Of a stretch of DNA of 64,000 bases, positions 10,863 to 17,976 are shown in pieces (within the stretch, counting starts at the first letter, position 1; the number at the start of each line of letters is the position of its first letter). Origin of the DNA: Rathayibacter iranicus NCPPB 2253 = VKM Ac-1602 (GTDB lineage Bacteria; Actinomycetota; Actinomycetes; Actinomycetales; Microbacteriaceae); NCBI RefSeq assembly GCF_003149025.1, contig NZ_QGDV01000002.1, positions 186,001 through 250,000 of the forward strand. The letters are read 5' to 3'. The notes beneath the pieces were generated by a model. The model was not told where the DNA came from. It saw only the letters and a list, made by a program, of their open reading frames with translations, and ran no database searches. Position numbers and translations under genes: made by a program.

Positions 10863-11258
10863 ATGACTGCGACCGACTCCGCCCGCGCCCTGCTTCAACT
10901 CGCGGCCACCGCCGCCGACTCCAAGGGCGGAGAGGATCTTGTCGCGCTCGACGTCTCAGGCCCGCTGCCTCTCGTCGACATTTTCTTCCTCGTGACTGGT
11001 CGGTCCGAGCGAAACGTGGTCGCCATCGCGAACGAGGTGGAGGACCGACTGCACGACTCGGGGGCGAAGCTCCTCCGCCGGGAGGGACGAGCCGAGGGCC
11101 GCTGGATCCTGCTCGACTTCGGCGATCTCGTCGTCCACGTCTTCCACGAGGAGGACCGGATGTACTACTCACTCGAGCGCCTTTGGAAGGACTGCCCGAC
11201 AGTGCCGTTCACCCTCAATCAGGCCGTCTCGGCAGACTCATCGGCTGCGACGACCTGA
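10863..11258 (+). CDS. rsfS: Ribosomal silencing factor RsfS
   Basis: Binds L14 on the large ribosomal subunit and blocks joining with the small subunit when nutrients are short. The 131-residue protein has the family motifs KGGEDLVALDVSGPLPLVD, DIFFLVTGRSERNVVAIA and GRWILLDFGDLVVHVFHEE. It follows the nadD pair by 26 bp and is probably in the same operon. Confidence 0.95.
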   Translation: MTATDSARALLQLAATAADSKGGEDLVALDVSGPLPLVDIFFLVTGRSERNVVAIANEVEDRLHDSGAKLLRREGRAEGRWILLDFGDLVVHVFHEEDRMYYSLERLWKDCPTVPFTLNQAVSADSSAATT

Positions 11259-11411
11259 GGAACACGCCCGGCGGCAGGACTCGATTTCGCTGCACGAAGA
11301 TCGTGTTGTAGGTTATCGGAGTTGCTTCCGCTGGGCGGTGACGGCACAACAGCAAGAAGCGCAGAACAGAAAAACTGTTACGCAGTAAAAACATCAAACA
11401 GCACTACTCAC

Positions 11412-11484
11412 GGGTCCGTGGCGCAGCTGGTAGCGCACCTGCATGGCATGCAGGGGGTCAGGGGTTCGAATCCCCTCGGATCCA
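11412..11484 (+). tRNA. tRNA-Ala (anticodon GGC)
   Basis: A 73-nt cloverleaf: acceptor GGGTCCG pairs with CGGATCC and includes the G3-U70 wobble that marks alanine tRNAs. The anticodon stem CCTGC/GCAGG encloses the loop ATGGCAT with anticodon GGC at 11445-11447. The T arm GGGG-TTCGAAT-CCCC is canonical. The discriminator is A11484 and CCA is not encoded. Confidence 0.96.
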
Positions 11485-11490
11485 CCGAAT

Positions 11491-11518
11491 GGTCCGCACT
11501 CCTTTGGGAGTGCGGACC
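11491..11518 (+). terminator. Terminator of tRNA-Ala
   Basis: GGTCCGCACTCC and GGAGTGCGGACC form a perfect 12-bp stem with a TTTG loop, 6 bp after the tRNA, followed by TTGG. Confidence 0.85.
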
Positions 11519-11954
11519 TTGGTCGTTAAGGGCGGCTCGCGGCCCTCCGTGCTGCAGGTGAGCGCCGGTCCCAACGAGGAACGTCGACGGGCTCTCGCGG
11601 CCGTCCTGCGCCAGGGTAGACGTCGCGCCACCTCGGCCAGCATGTCGGTCAGTGCCTCAGCGCGCGCGGCGATCCTGGTCTGTGCCGCCCTATCATCCGG
11701 GCGCGAAGGCGAGGGAAAGCGCCCACAGAAGGTGATTGGTGCATAGGCACATGGAGGGAGAACTCGTCGTCCCGGACGGCGTGCACCGTCTGTTCCGGGG
11801 CGACTGCTTCTAGCCCACCCATGTCGTCCCAGTCGCAAGAGTCGGCTCCCTCAATGCGCTCCGTGCGGCGGTTCGAGCGCTGGTCCCAGCCCGAACACGA
11901 TCGTCGGCGTGAGCGACGCGGTCGAGACCACGAAAGACCCCCACTGAGCGCCTC
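11519..11954 (+). other. Intergenic region after tRNA-Ala
   Basis: About 435 bp without a convincing gene. Short open frames exist on both strands but none has family-like sequence. A 20-codon frame starting with ATG at 11751 (MEGELVVPDG, VHRLFRGDCF) is the only stretch that reads like protein and may be a gene remnant. I see no copy of the tRNA 3' end that would mark an attachment site. Confidence 0.4.
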
Positions 11955-11960
11955 TACCCT
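11955..11960 (+). promoter_or_regulatory. -10 hexamer of the Nif3-like gene (leaderless)
   Basis: TACCCT ends 6 nt before the ATG at 11967. Confidence 0.5.
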
Positions 11961-11966
11961 GGAGAC

Positions 11967-12782
11967 ATGCCCACTCTGCGCGACGTCCATGCCGTCATCG
12001 ACCGACTCTGGCCCGAGGCGGCCGCCGAGGACTGGGACGCGCCCGGTCTCGTGACGGGCAACCCCGGCGCCCCTGTCGAGCGCATCCTTCTCACCATCGA
12101 CGTGGTCGCCGACACGGTGGCGGAGGCTGTCGACGGCGGCTTCCAGTTGCTCATCGCGCACCATCCGCTTCTCCTGCGAGGCGTGACCTCTATCGCCGAG
12201 GATGGATACAAGGGCCGGCTCCTCGCCGACCTGATCCGTGGCGGCTGCGCCCTGATCTCGGCACACACGAACGCTGACATCGTGGCCAGCGGCGTCTCGG
12301 ACGTGATTGCTGGCCGCCTGGGCCTGACCGGCGCGACCCCCGTCGTCCCGGGGGCCGACCCGTCCGTCGGGCTCGGTCGCGTCGGCAATCTGCCGGAGGA
12401 ACTCACTCTCGGCCGCCTCGCCGCGGCCGTCGCCGAGATGTTGCCTCCGACGGCTGGGGGAGTGCGCGTTGCCGGAGGGTATGAGACGCCCGTGCGGAGG
12501 GTCTCCCTCTGTGGCGGAGCAGGCGACTCCCTCCTCAGCGCCCCTGCGGTGCGGACAAGCGACGTCTACATCACGGCTGATCTGCGGCACCACCCGGCGT
12601 CGGAGGCGCGTGAGAAGGCCGTGCACGGTACCGGTCCCGCCCTCATCGACGTCTCGCACTGGGCGAGCGAGTGGCTCTGGCTTGACGTCGCTGCCGCCGC
12701 GCTGCGTGAGGCGTTGCCGACCGTGACCGTGACGGTCAGCGAGACCCGTACCGACCCGTGGGATTTCGCCATCGTGCGGTGA
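11967..12782 (+). CDS. Nif3-like dinuclear metal centre protein (DUF34)
   Basis: A 271-residue member of the Nif3/YbgI/GTP cyclohydrolase I type 2 family. The metal-binding signatures are present: LLIAHHPLLLRG (His pair), ALISAHTNADI and, near the C-terminus, LIDVSHWASEW. The WDAPGLVTGNPGAPVERI start matches family members (ENWDNVGLL type). Its cellular role is not settled; it has been linked to metal insertion or GTP cyclohydrolase activity. In actinobacteria it commonly precedes the coiled-coil zinc-ribbon gene, as here. Confidence 0.92.
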   Translation: MPTLRDVHAVIDRLWPEAAAEDWDAPGLVTGNPGAPVERILLTIDVVADTVAEAVDGGFQLLIAHHPLLLRGVTSIAEDGYKGRLLADLIRGGCALISAHTNADIVASGVSDVIAGRLGLTGATPVVPGADPSVGLGRVGNLPEELTLGRLAAAVAEMLPPTAGGVRVAGGYETPVRRVSLCGGAGDSLLSAPAVRTSDVYITADLRHHPASEAREKAVHGTGPALIDVSHWASEWLWLDVAAAALREALPTVTVTVSETRTDPWDFAIVR

Positions 12783-12849
12783 GCGGCGATCGGCACGGGA
12801 GAATAGACGCGGCACGCTCACCCTCCGTGCCGGGAACGAGGACAGCGAC

Positions 12850-13587
12850 GTGAACGCCACCCCCGCCGACCAGCGCCAACTCCTGACGCTGGCGAGTTTA
12901 GACACGAGGGGCGCGCAGCTTCGGCACGCCATCGCGACCCTCCCGCACATCGCAAAGATCCAGGCGTTGCAGGCTCGTGACAACGAGACTCGCCGCGCTC
13001 TCGCCGAGCGAGTCGGACGTCTCGAGGACGTGCGCACCGAGCTTGGTCGCATCGAGTCCGACGTCACCGTCGTCGAGAAGCGCCTCGCGCGCGACCGCGA
13101 CCGCCTTCAGACCGCTTCGTCCGCGAAGGACATCGCGGCGCTCGAGGGCGAGATCACCTCGCTCGTCAAGCGCCGCGGCAATCTCGAGGACATCGAGCTC
13201 ACGCTGATGGAGCGGATCGAGGGAATCGAAGGTGAGGTCGCGGCGGCGCAAGCCGAGCGTGACGAGGTCGTTGCAGCGCTGGCCGCCCTCGCTGACGAGC
13301 GAGACGCCCAGGCCGAGAAGCTGCGGGAGAAGCAGGAGGCGCTGGCCCGCGATCGCGCGTCGCTCGTCACTACTCTTCCCGAGGATCTCGTGGAGCTCTA
13401 CGACAAGCAGCGTGCCCGCTATGGCGTTGGTGCGGCCCTCCTTCGCGGCAAGGTCTCCGAGGGCAGCGGAGTCGCGCTGACGGAATCGGACCTGTCCTGG
13501 ATCCGTGCTTCCGCGCCCGACGAGGTCGTCCTTTGCCCCGATAGCGGTTGTATTCTCATTCGCGGTGAGGAGTCCACTCTCGGGTGA
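12850..13587 (+). CDS. Coiled-coil protein of the C4-type zinc-ribbon family, ribbon degenerate
   Basis: A 245-residue protein with a long coiled coil (about residues 10-180, heptads of Leu/Ala with Glu and Arg) followed by what should be a C4 zinc ribbon. Family members usually have a first CxxC pair before the 'LS..DL..I' stretch and a second CPxCG pair afterwards. Here the first pair is missing (KVSEGSGVALTESDLSWIR) and the second reads CPDSGC, with Ser232 in place of the second cysteine. Zinc binding is therefore unlikely. The gene ends just before the rnpB promoter. The function of the family is uncertain. Confidence 0.85.
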   Translation: MNATPADQRQLLTLASLDTRGAQLRHAIATLPHIAKIQALQARDNETRRALAERVGRLEDVRTELGRIESDVTVVEKRLARDRDRLQTASSAKDIAALEGEITSLVKRRGNLEDIELTLMERIEGIEGEVAAAQAERDEVVAALAALADERDAQAEKLREKQEALARDRASLVTTLPEDLVELYDKQRARYGVGAALLRGKVSEGSGVALTESDLSWIRASAPDEVVLCPDSGCILIRGEESTLG

Positions 13588-13591
13588 GCCG

Positions 13592-13597
13592 TACACT
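13592..13597 (+). promoter_or_regulatory. -10 hexamer of rnpB
   Basis: TACACT ends about 7 nt before the expected 5' end of the RNase P RNA. No good -35 box is seen 17 bp upstream. Confidence 0.5.
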
Positions 13598-13603
13598 GGT
13601 CGG

Positions 13604-13984
13604 GCGAACGGGTCGGCAAGACGGTCGCGTCACCGGAGCGAGAGTTCCGGTGCCGAGGAACGTCCGGGCTCCGCAGAGCAGGGTGGTGGGTAACACCCAC
13701 CCGGGGCAACCCGCGAGACAGTGCCACAGAGAACAGACCGCCGCAGACTCCGGTCCGCGGTAAGGGTGAAACGGTGGTGTAAGAGACCACCAGGGGCCGG
13801 AGTGATCCGGTCCGCTCGGTAAACCTCGCCCGGAGCAAGGTCAGACAGAGGACGATGCGGCTGCTCGTCGGGTCCTCGGGTAGACCGCTGGAGGGTCGCG
13901 GCAACGCGACTCCGAGAGAGATGGCCGTCTAGCGCCCGCCGAGAGGCGCGGCGTGAACAGAACCCGGCGTATCAGCCGACCCCT
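13604..13984 (+). ncRNA. rnpB: RNase P RNA, bacterial type A
   Basis: Catalytic RNA that removes 5' leaders from tRNA precursors. The conserved core elements occur in order: GAGGAACGTCCGGGCTCC (CRI), ACAGAGAACAGACCGCC (CRII/III), GGTAAGGGTGAAACGGTGG, GTAAGAGACCACCAG, AAACCTCGCCCGGAGCAAGG and the 3' AACAGAACCCGGCGTAT. Helix P1 is formed by GGGTCGGC (13610-13617) and GCCGACCC (13975-13982), which fixes the ends to within a few bases. The length, about 380 nt, is normal. Confidence 0.95.
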
Positions 13985-13990
13985 TCGCCG

Positions 13991-14020
13991 GGAGACGCCC
14001 CACTCCGGTGGGGCATCTCC
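13991..14020 (+). terminator. Terminator of rnpB
   Basis: GGAGACGCCCCAC and GTGGGGCATCTCC pair over 13 bp with one mismatch and a 4-nt loop, 7 bp after the end of rnpB. Confidence 0.75.
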
Positions 14021-14055
14021 CGTCCCCACCCCCCTCCCACGCTCCTCGCCCTTAC

Positions 14056-14710
14056 GCGTGCCAGCAGGAACCGCCGTGCCAACGAGGACCAGGCCACCCA
14101 CCGAAACGCCTACCAGCGTTTCGACGCAGCCGTTCGCGCCCCGCTCTGCAAAACGCCTACGTCGCGAGGCCAACCGCGCCACGGCAGGCAGGGACCGCCA
14201 TGCCAACAAGGACCAGGCGACCCACCGAAACGCGTGCCAGCGTTTCGACGCAGCCGTTCGCGCCCCGCTCTGCAAAACGTCTACGTCGCAAAGCCAACCG
14301 CACCACGGCAGGCAGGGACCGCCATGCCAACAAGGACCAGGCGACCCACCGAAACGCGTGCCAGCGTTTCGGCGCAGCCGTTCGCACCCCGCTCTGCAAA
14401 ACGCCTACGTCGCAAAGCCAACCGCGCCACGGCGGGCAGGGACCGCCGTGGAAACAAGGACCAGGCGACCCGCCGAAACGCGTGCCAGCGTTTCGGCGCA
14501 GCCGTTCGCGCCCCGCTCTGCGAAACGTTTACGTCGCGAAGCCAACCGCGCCACGGCGGGCAGGGACCGCCGTGGAAACAAGGACCAGGCGACCCGCCGA
14601 AACGCGTGCCAGCGTTTCGGCGCAGCCGTTCGCGCCCCGCTCTGCGAAACGTTTACGTCGCGAAGCCAACCGCGCCACGGCGGGCAGGGACCGCCGTGGA
14701 AACAAGGACA
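14056..14710 (+). repeat. Five tandem copies of a 124-bp repeat between rnpB and ppgK
   Basis: The string GACCAGGC recurs at 14087, 14211, 14335, 14459 and 14583, and a shortened copy of it at 14707, always exactly 124 bp apart. So there are five full units (14087-14706) and a partial upstream copy from about 14056. Units differ by a few substitutions and by no visible indels; the last two are nearly identical. Each unit contains an inverted repeat CCGAAACGC-GTGCCA-GCGTTTCGG (the first unit has CTACCA in the loop), a possible hairpin. Because 124 is not a multiple of 3, a frame rotates from unit to unit; the long open frames across the array are not convincing proteins. The array ends 4-8 bp before the ppgK stop codon. 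Confidence 0.95.
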
Positions 14711-14713
14711 GCC

Positions 14714-15475
14714 TCAGCTCGGCCCGCCTCCGGCAAGGGCGGCGGCGCCGAGGATGCCCGCGTTGTTGCGCAGAGCCGCCGGAACGATCGGGGTGCGCAG
14801 CTCTAGGAGTGGGAGGAATTCCTCGTGGTGCTTCGAGATGCCGCCGCCGACGATGAAGAGGTCTGGCCAGAGCAGGGCTTCGAGGTGTGAGTAGTAGCGT
14901 TGGAGCCGCTTCGCCCAGTGCTTGTAGTCGAGGTCGTCCCGCTCCTTCGCTGCGAACGAGGCCTTCTTCTCGTAGTCGCCGCCGTGGATCTCGAGGTGGC
15001 CGAGTTCGGCGTTGGGGATCAGCACGCCGTTGTAGATCTGGGCCGTGCCGATGCCCGTGCCGAGCGTGGTCATGATGACCAGGCCACCTTTATCCTTTGC
15101 GGCTCCAAAACGTGACTCGGCGTATCCGGCGGCGTCCGCGTCGTTGACGAAGGAGATATTGCGGCCAATCGCGTCCTCGAAGAGCTTCTCTGCTTCGAGG
15201 CCGATCCACTCGTCCGAAACGTTGGCCGCTGACATGGTGCGGCCGTGAACGACCGCAGCAGGGAAGCAGATGCCGACGGGAGTGCTCGACGGTACATCCG
15301 GTATCGCCTCCAGGATCCGCTCGACCGTCGCGACAATGTCTCTTGGGCGACCGCCTTCAGGGGTAGGCAGCTTCATCCTGTCGCTGAGCAGCAACCCTCC
15401 GCCCAGGTCGACCGAGGCTCCCTTGATGCCTGTTCCCCCGATGTCGATCCCGATGGCCATTGCCTCAGCTGTCAT
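14714..15475 (-). CDS. ppgK: Polyphosphate glucokinase
   Basis: Phosphorylates glucose with polyphosphate (and often ATP). A 253-residue ROK-type kinase: phosphate-binding IGIDIGGTGIKGASVDL at the N-terminus, VNDADAAGYAE and the second phosphate loop TTLGTGIGTAQIYNG, then NAELGHLEIHGGDYE, where PpgK proteins differ from other ROK kinases. The ATG at 15475 is chosen because TAGCAT lies 7 nt upstream; an ATG 9 bp further upstream overlaps that hexamer. Convergent with rnpB, separated by the 124-bp repeats. Confidence 0.93.
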   Translation of the reverse strand: MTAEAMAIGIDIGGTGIKGASVDLGGGLLLSDRMKLPTPEGGRPRDIVATVERILEAIPDVPSSTPVGICFPAAVVHGRTMSAANVSDEWIGLEAEKLFEDAIGRNISFVNDADAAGYAESRFGAAKDKGGLVIMTTLGTGIGTAQIYNGVLIPNAELGHLEIHGGDYEKKASFAAKERDDLDYKHWAKRLQRYYSHLEALLWPDLFIVGGGISKHHEEFLPLLELRTPIVPAALRNNAGILGAAALAGGGPS

Positions 15476-15482
15476 ACGCGTC

Positions 15483-15488
15483 ATGCTA
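15483..15488 (-). promoter_or_regulatory. -10 hexamer of ppgK (leaderless)
   Basis: TAGCAT on the minus strand, 7 nt before the ATG at 15475; it decides between two possible ATG starts. Confidence 0.55.
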
Positions 15489-15525
15489 GCGAAGCACGAG
15501 GGAAGCGGCGTGCTGACGACCGGCA

Positions 15526-15531
15526 TAGGAT
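15526..15531 (+). promoter_or_regulatory. -10 hexamer of the SPOR-like gene (leaderless)
   Basis: TAGGAT, 6 nt before the ATG at 15538, divergent from the ppgK promoter. Confidence 0.5.
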
Positions 15532-15537
15532 CGCCGC

Positions 15538-15723
15538 ATGACTGACGGCGACGCGAACTCCTGGTGGTACAACCTGAAAGCCGGTGCGGTGGAGCAGGGC
15601 TTCGTCTCCCCATCCGTTGACCGTGTCGGGCCTTTCTCTTCGCGGGAAGAGGCGTCGCACGCGCTCGAGCGACTGCACGAGAACAGCCGCAAGTGGGCCG
15701 AGGAGGACGCCGCCGAGGACTAG
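15538..15723 (+). CDS. Small SPOR-like domain protein
   Basis: A 61-residue soluble protein: WWYNLKAGAVEQGFVSPSVD, RVGPFSSREEASHALERLHE and an acidic end. The pattern 'YNL.TG.VE.G......DR.GPY.T..EA..AL' is that of a short actinobacterial protein often annotated as SPOR domain-containing. True SPOR domains bind denuded peptidoglycan glycans, but this copy has no signal peptide or membrane segment, so a cytoplasmic role is more likely. Function unknown. Confidence 0.75.
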   Translation: MTDGDANSWWYNLKAGAVEQGFVSPSVDRVGPFSSREEASHALERLHENSRKWAEEDAAED

Positions 15724-15729
15724 GGCCGG

Positions 15730-16542
15730 CTACTCGAAGCTGTGCTCGGTGCCGGGGTACGCGCCGGACTCGACGTCCTCCCGATAAGCGGCCACCGCTC
15801 CCGCGAGCACTCCGCGCAGGTCGGCGTACTGCTTGACGAAGCGGGGGATGCGGCCGGTGGTGAGGCCAGCGAAATCGGTCCAAACCAGTAGTTGACCATC
15901 GACGTGGGGGCCGGCGCCGACTCCGATCGTCGGGATGCGCAACTCCTCGGTGACCTGGCGGGCCGCGTCGGCCGGCACCATTTCGAGGACGACGGCGAAC
16001 GCCCCTGCCTCCTGGACAGCATGGGCGTCCGCGAGTAGTTGCTCCAACCCCTCACCGCGACCCTGCACCATGTGGCCGCCCAGGCCATGCTCGCTCTGAG
16101 GCGTGAATCCAATGTGCGCCATCACGGGGATGCCCGCCTCGACGATGCGGCGAATCTGCTCTGCCGAGCGCACGCCCCCCTCGAGCTTCACGGCGTGGGC
16201 GTGCGTTTCCTTCATAAAACGGAACGCCGTGTGCAGTGCGTCGTCCGCTCCGGACTCGTAGGAGCCGAAGGGCATGTCAGCGACGACGAAGGCGCGATCG
16301 ACGGCCCCCGCCACCGCTCGCGCCAAGGGGATCAGCTCGTCTACTGTGACCGGCAGCGTCGTGTCGTAGCCGAGGACGGTGTTGCCGGCGGAGTCGCCGA
16401 CGAGGAGGAAGTCGATGCCCGCCTCGTCGAAGATCTTCGCGGTGAGCTGGTCATAGCTGGTCAGGCCAGTGATGCGCACACCCGATTCCTTTGCGTTCTG
16501 GAAGTGGCGGGTTCGAACGCGTTTCACCGGCTGCGCTGACAT
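15730..16542 (-). CDS. panB: 3-methyl-2-oxobutanoate hydroxymethyltransferase
   Basis: First step of pantothenate (CoA) synthesis, adding a hydroxymethyl group from methylene-THF to ketoisovalerate. The 270-residue (beta/alpha)8 enzyme shows [21 protein letters not shown], the metal-binding [18 protein letters not shown], and [23 protein letters not shown] and [17 protein letters not shown]. The ATG at 16542 is supported by TAGAGT 7 nt upstream; the frame upstream of it is not family sequence. Divergent from glnA2. No panC or panD is nearby. Confidence 0.96.
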   Translation of the reverse strand: MSAQPVKRVRTRHFQNAKESGVRITGLTSYDQLTAKIFDEAGIDFLLVGDSAGNTVLGYDTTLPVTVDELIPLARAVAGAVDRAFVVADMPFGSYESGADDALHTAFRFMKETHAHAVKLEGGVRSAEQIRRIVEAGIPVMAHIGFTPQSEHGLGGHMVQGRGEGLEQLLADAHAVQEAGAFAVVLEMVPADAARQVTEELRIPTIGVGAGPHVDGQLLVWTDFAGLTTGRIPRFVKQYADLRGVLAGAVAAYREDVESGAYPGTEHSFE

Positions 16543-16549
16543 GGCCGCC

Positions 16550-16555
16550 ACTCTA
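16550..16555 (-). promoter_or_regulatory. -10 hexamer of panB (leaderless)
   Basis: TAGAGT on the minus strand, 7 nt before the panB ATG. Confidence 0.5.
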
Positions 16556-16628
16556 CCGGCGCCCCCGCCGCAACCCGCGGGCACTGGTCGGAGGCAGTAG
16601 CCTGAGGGGCGAAACAGAAGGAGTCTGG

Positions 16629-17966
16629 ATGGACAAGCAACGGGACTTCGTTCTTCGCACCATTGAAGAGCGAGGGATCAAATTCGTTCGCCTCTGGTTC
16701 ACGGACGTCGTCGGCACGCTGAAGTCAGTCGCGATAGCGCCCGCCGAGGTCGAAGGGGCATTCGCCGAGGGCCTGGGGTTCGACGGCTCTGCTATTGAGG
16801 GCCTGACGCGCTCGTTCGAGGCCGACGTGCTCGCGCATCCGGACCCATCCACGTTCCAGATCCTGCCGTGGCGGGGCGAGATTGATCCGACGGCGCGGAT
16901 GTTCTGCGACATCACCACGCCCGACGGCCAGCCCGCGGTCGCGGACCCGCGAAATGTGCTCAAGCGCACGCTCGCAAAGGCGGCTGAGCGCGGCTTCACG
17001 TTCTACACGCATCCCGAAATCGAGTTCTACCTCTTGAAGTCCTCGACGTTCGGCGCCGAGGGCCCCGAGCCCGTCGATTCCGCGGGATATTTCGACAACG
17101 TCCCGGGAGGCACCGCGCACGACTTCCGTCGACGCTCCGTGCGGATGCTGGAGGACCTGGGCATCTCGGTCGAGTTCAGCCATCACGAGGCCGGCCCTGG
17201 CCAGAACGAGATCGACCTCCGTTACGCCGATGCGTTGACGACGGCTGACAACATCATGACCTTCCGCACGGTCATCAAAGAGGTTGCCATCGAGCAGGGC
17301 GTGTACGCGACCTTCATGCCCAAACCGCTCTCCGGCCACCCCGGCTCCGGCATGCACACTCACCTCTCCCTCTTCGAGGGTGACGTCAACGCGTTCTACG
17401 AGCAGGGCGCGCAGTACCAGCTCTCGAAGCTTGGCCGCCAGTTCATCGCGGGGCTGCTCAAGCACGCCCCCGAGATCACCGCGGTCACCAACCAGTTCGT
17501 GAACTCGTACAAGCGACTCTGGGGCGGCGACGAGGCGCCGAGCTACGTCTCCTGGGGTCACAACAACCGGTCAGCCCTGGTGCGGGTGCCGCTTTACAAG
17601 CCGAACAAGGGCCAGTCCTCGCGCATCGAGTATCGTGCACTCGACTCTGCTGCAAACCCCTACCTCGCTTACTCGCTGCTGCTGGCCGCGGGGCTCAAGG
17701 GCATCGAAGAGGGCTACGAGCTACCTGCCGAGGCTGAGGACAACGTGTGGGCTCTCTCGGACGCCGAGCGCCGTGCACTGGGATACGGCGCTCTGCCCGC
17801 GAGCCTCGACCGCGCCATTTCGCTGATGGAGGAGTCGGAGCTGGTCGCTGAGACGCTCGGGGAACAGGTATTCAACTTCGTGCTGCTCAACAAGCGGAAG
17901 GACTGGGCCGAGTACCGCGCGCAGGTCACTCCGTACGAGCTGCGCAGCAACCTCGAGATGCTCTGA
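16629..17966 (+). CDS. glnA2: Glutamine synthetase family protein GlnA2
   Basis: A 445-residue type-I GS-fold enzyme starting at an ATG with AGAAGGAG upstream. Motifs: [12 protein letters not shown] near the N-terminus, [46 protein letters not shown] and the end [13 protein letters not shown]. It lacks the LYELPPEE adenylylation loop of GlnA1 (here [13 protein letters not shown]) and resembles the GlnA2 subgroup of mycobacteria and Streptomyces. It may make glutamine, but the Streptomyces homologue at a comparable locus is reported to ligate glutamate to polyamines, so the substrate is open. glnE follows after 10 bp. Confidence 0.9.
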   Translation: MDKQRDFVLRTIEERGIKFVRLWFTDVVGTLKSVAIAPAEVEGAFAEGLGFDGSAIEGLTRSFEADVLAHPDPSTFQILPWRGEIDPTARMFCDITTPDGQPAVADPRNVLKRTLAKAAERGFTFYTHPEIEFYLLKSSTFGAEGPEPVDSAGYFDNVPGGTAHDFRRRSVRMLEDLGISVEFSHHEAGPGQNEIDLRYADALTTADNIMTFRTVIKEVAIEQGVYATFMPKPLSGHPGSGMHTHLSLFEGDVNAFYEQGAQYQLSKLGRQFIAGLLKHAPEITAVTNQFVNSYKRLWGGDEAPSYVSWGHNNRSALVRVPLYKPNKGQSSRIEYRALDSAANPYLAYSLLLAAGLKGIEEGYELPAEAEDNVWALSDAERRALGYGALPASLDRAISLMEESELVAETLGEQVFNFVLLNKRKDWAEYRAQVTPYELRSNLEML

Positions 17967-17976
17967 CTCCTCGGCC

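Noticed and set aside
11412-11484. tRNA-Ala as a prophage attachment site
   Set aside because: No second copy of its 3' end and no integrase gene in the window.
14056-14710. CRISPR array
   Set aside because: The whole 124-bp unit is repeated with no unique spacers, and there are no cas genes.
13953-14894. Open frames across the 124-bp array suggesting a repeat protein
   Set aside because: All three plus-strand frames are open, the period is not a multiple of three, the translations are Arg/Pro/Thr-rich without a fold, and the frames run into antisense of ppgK.
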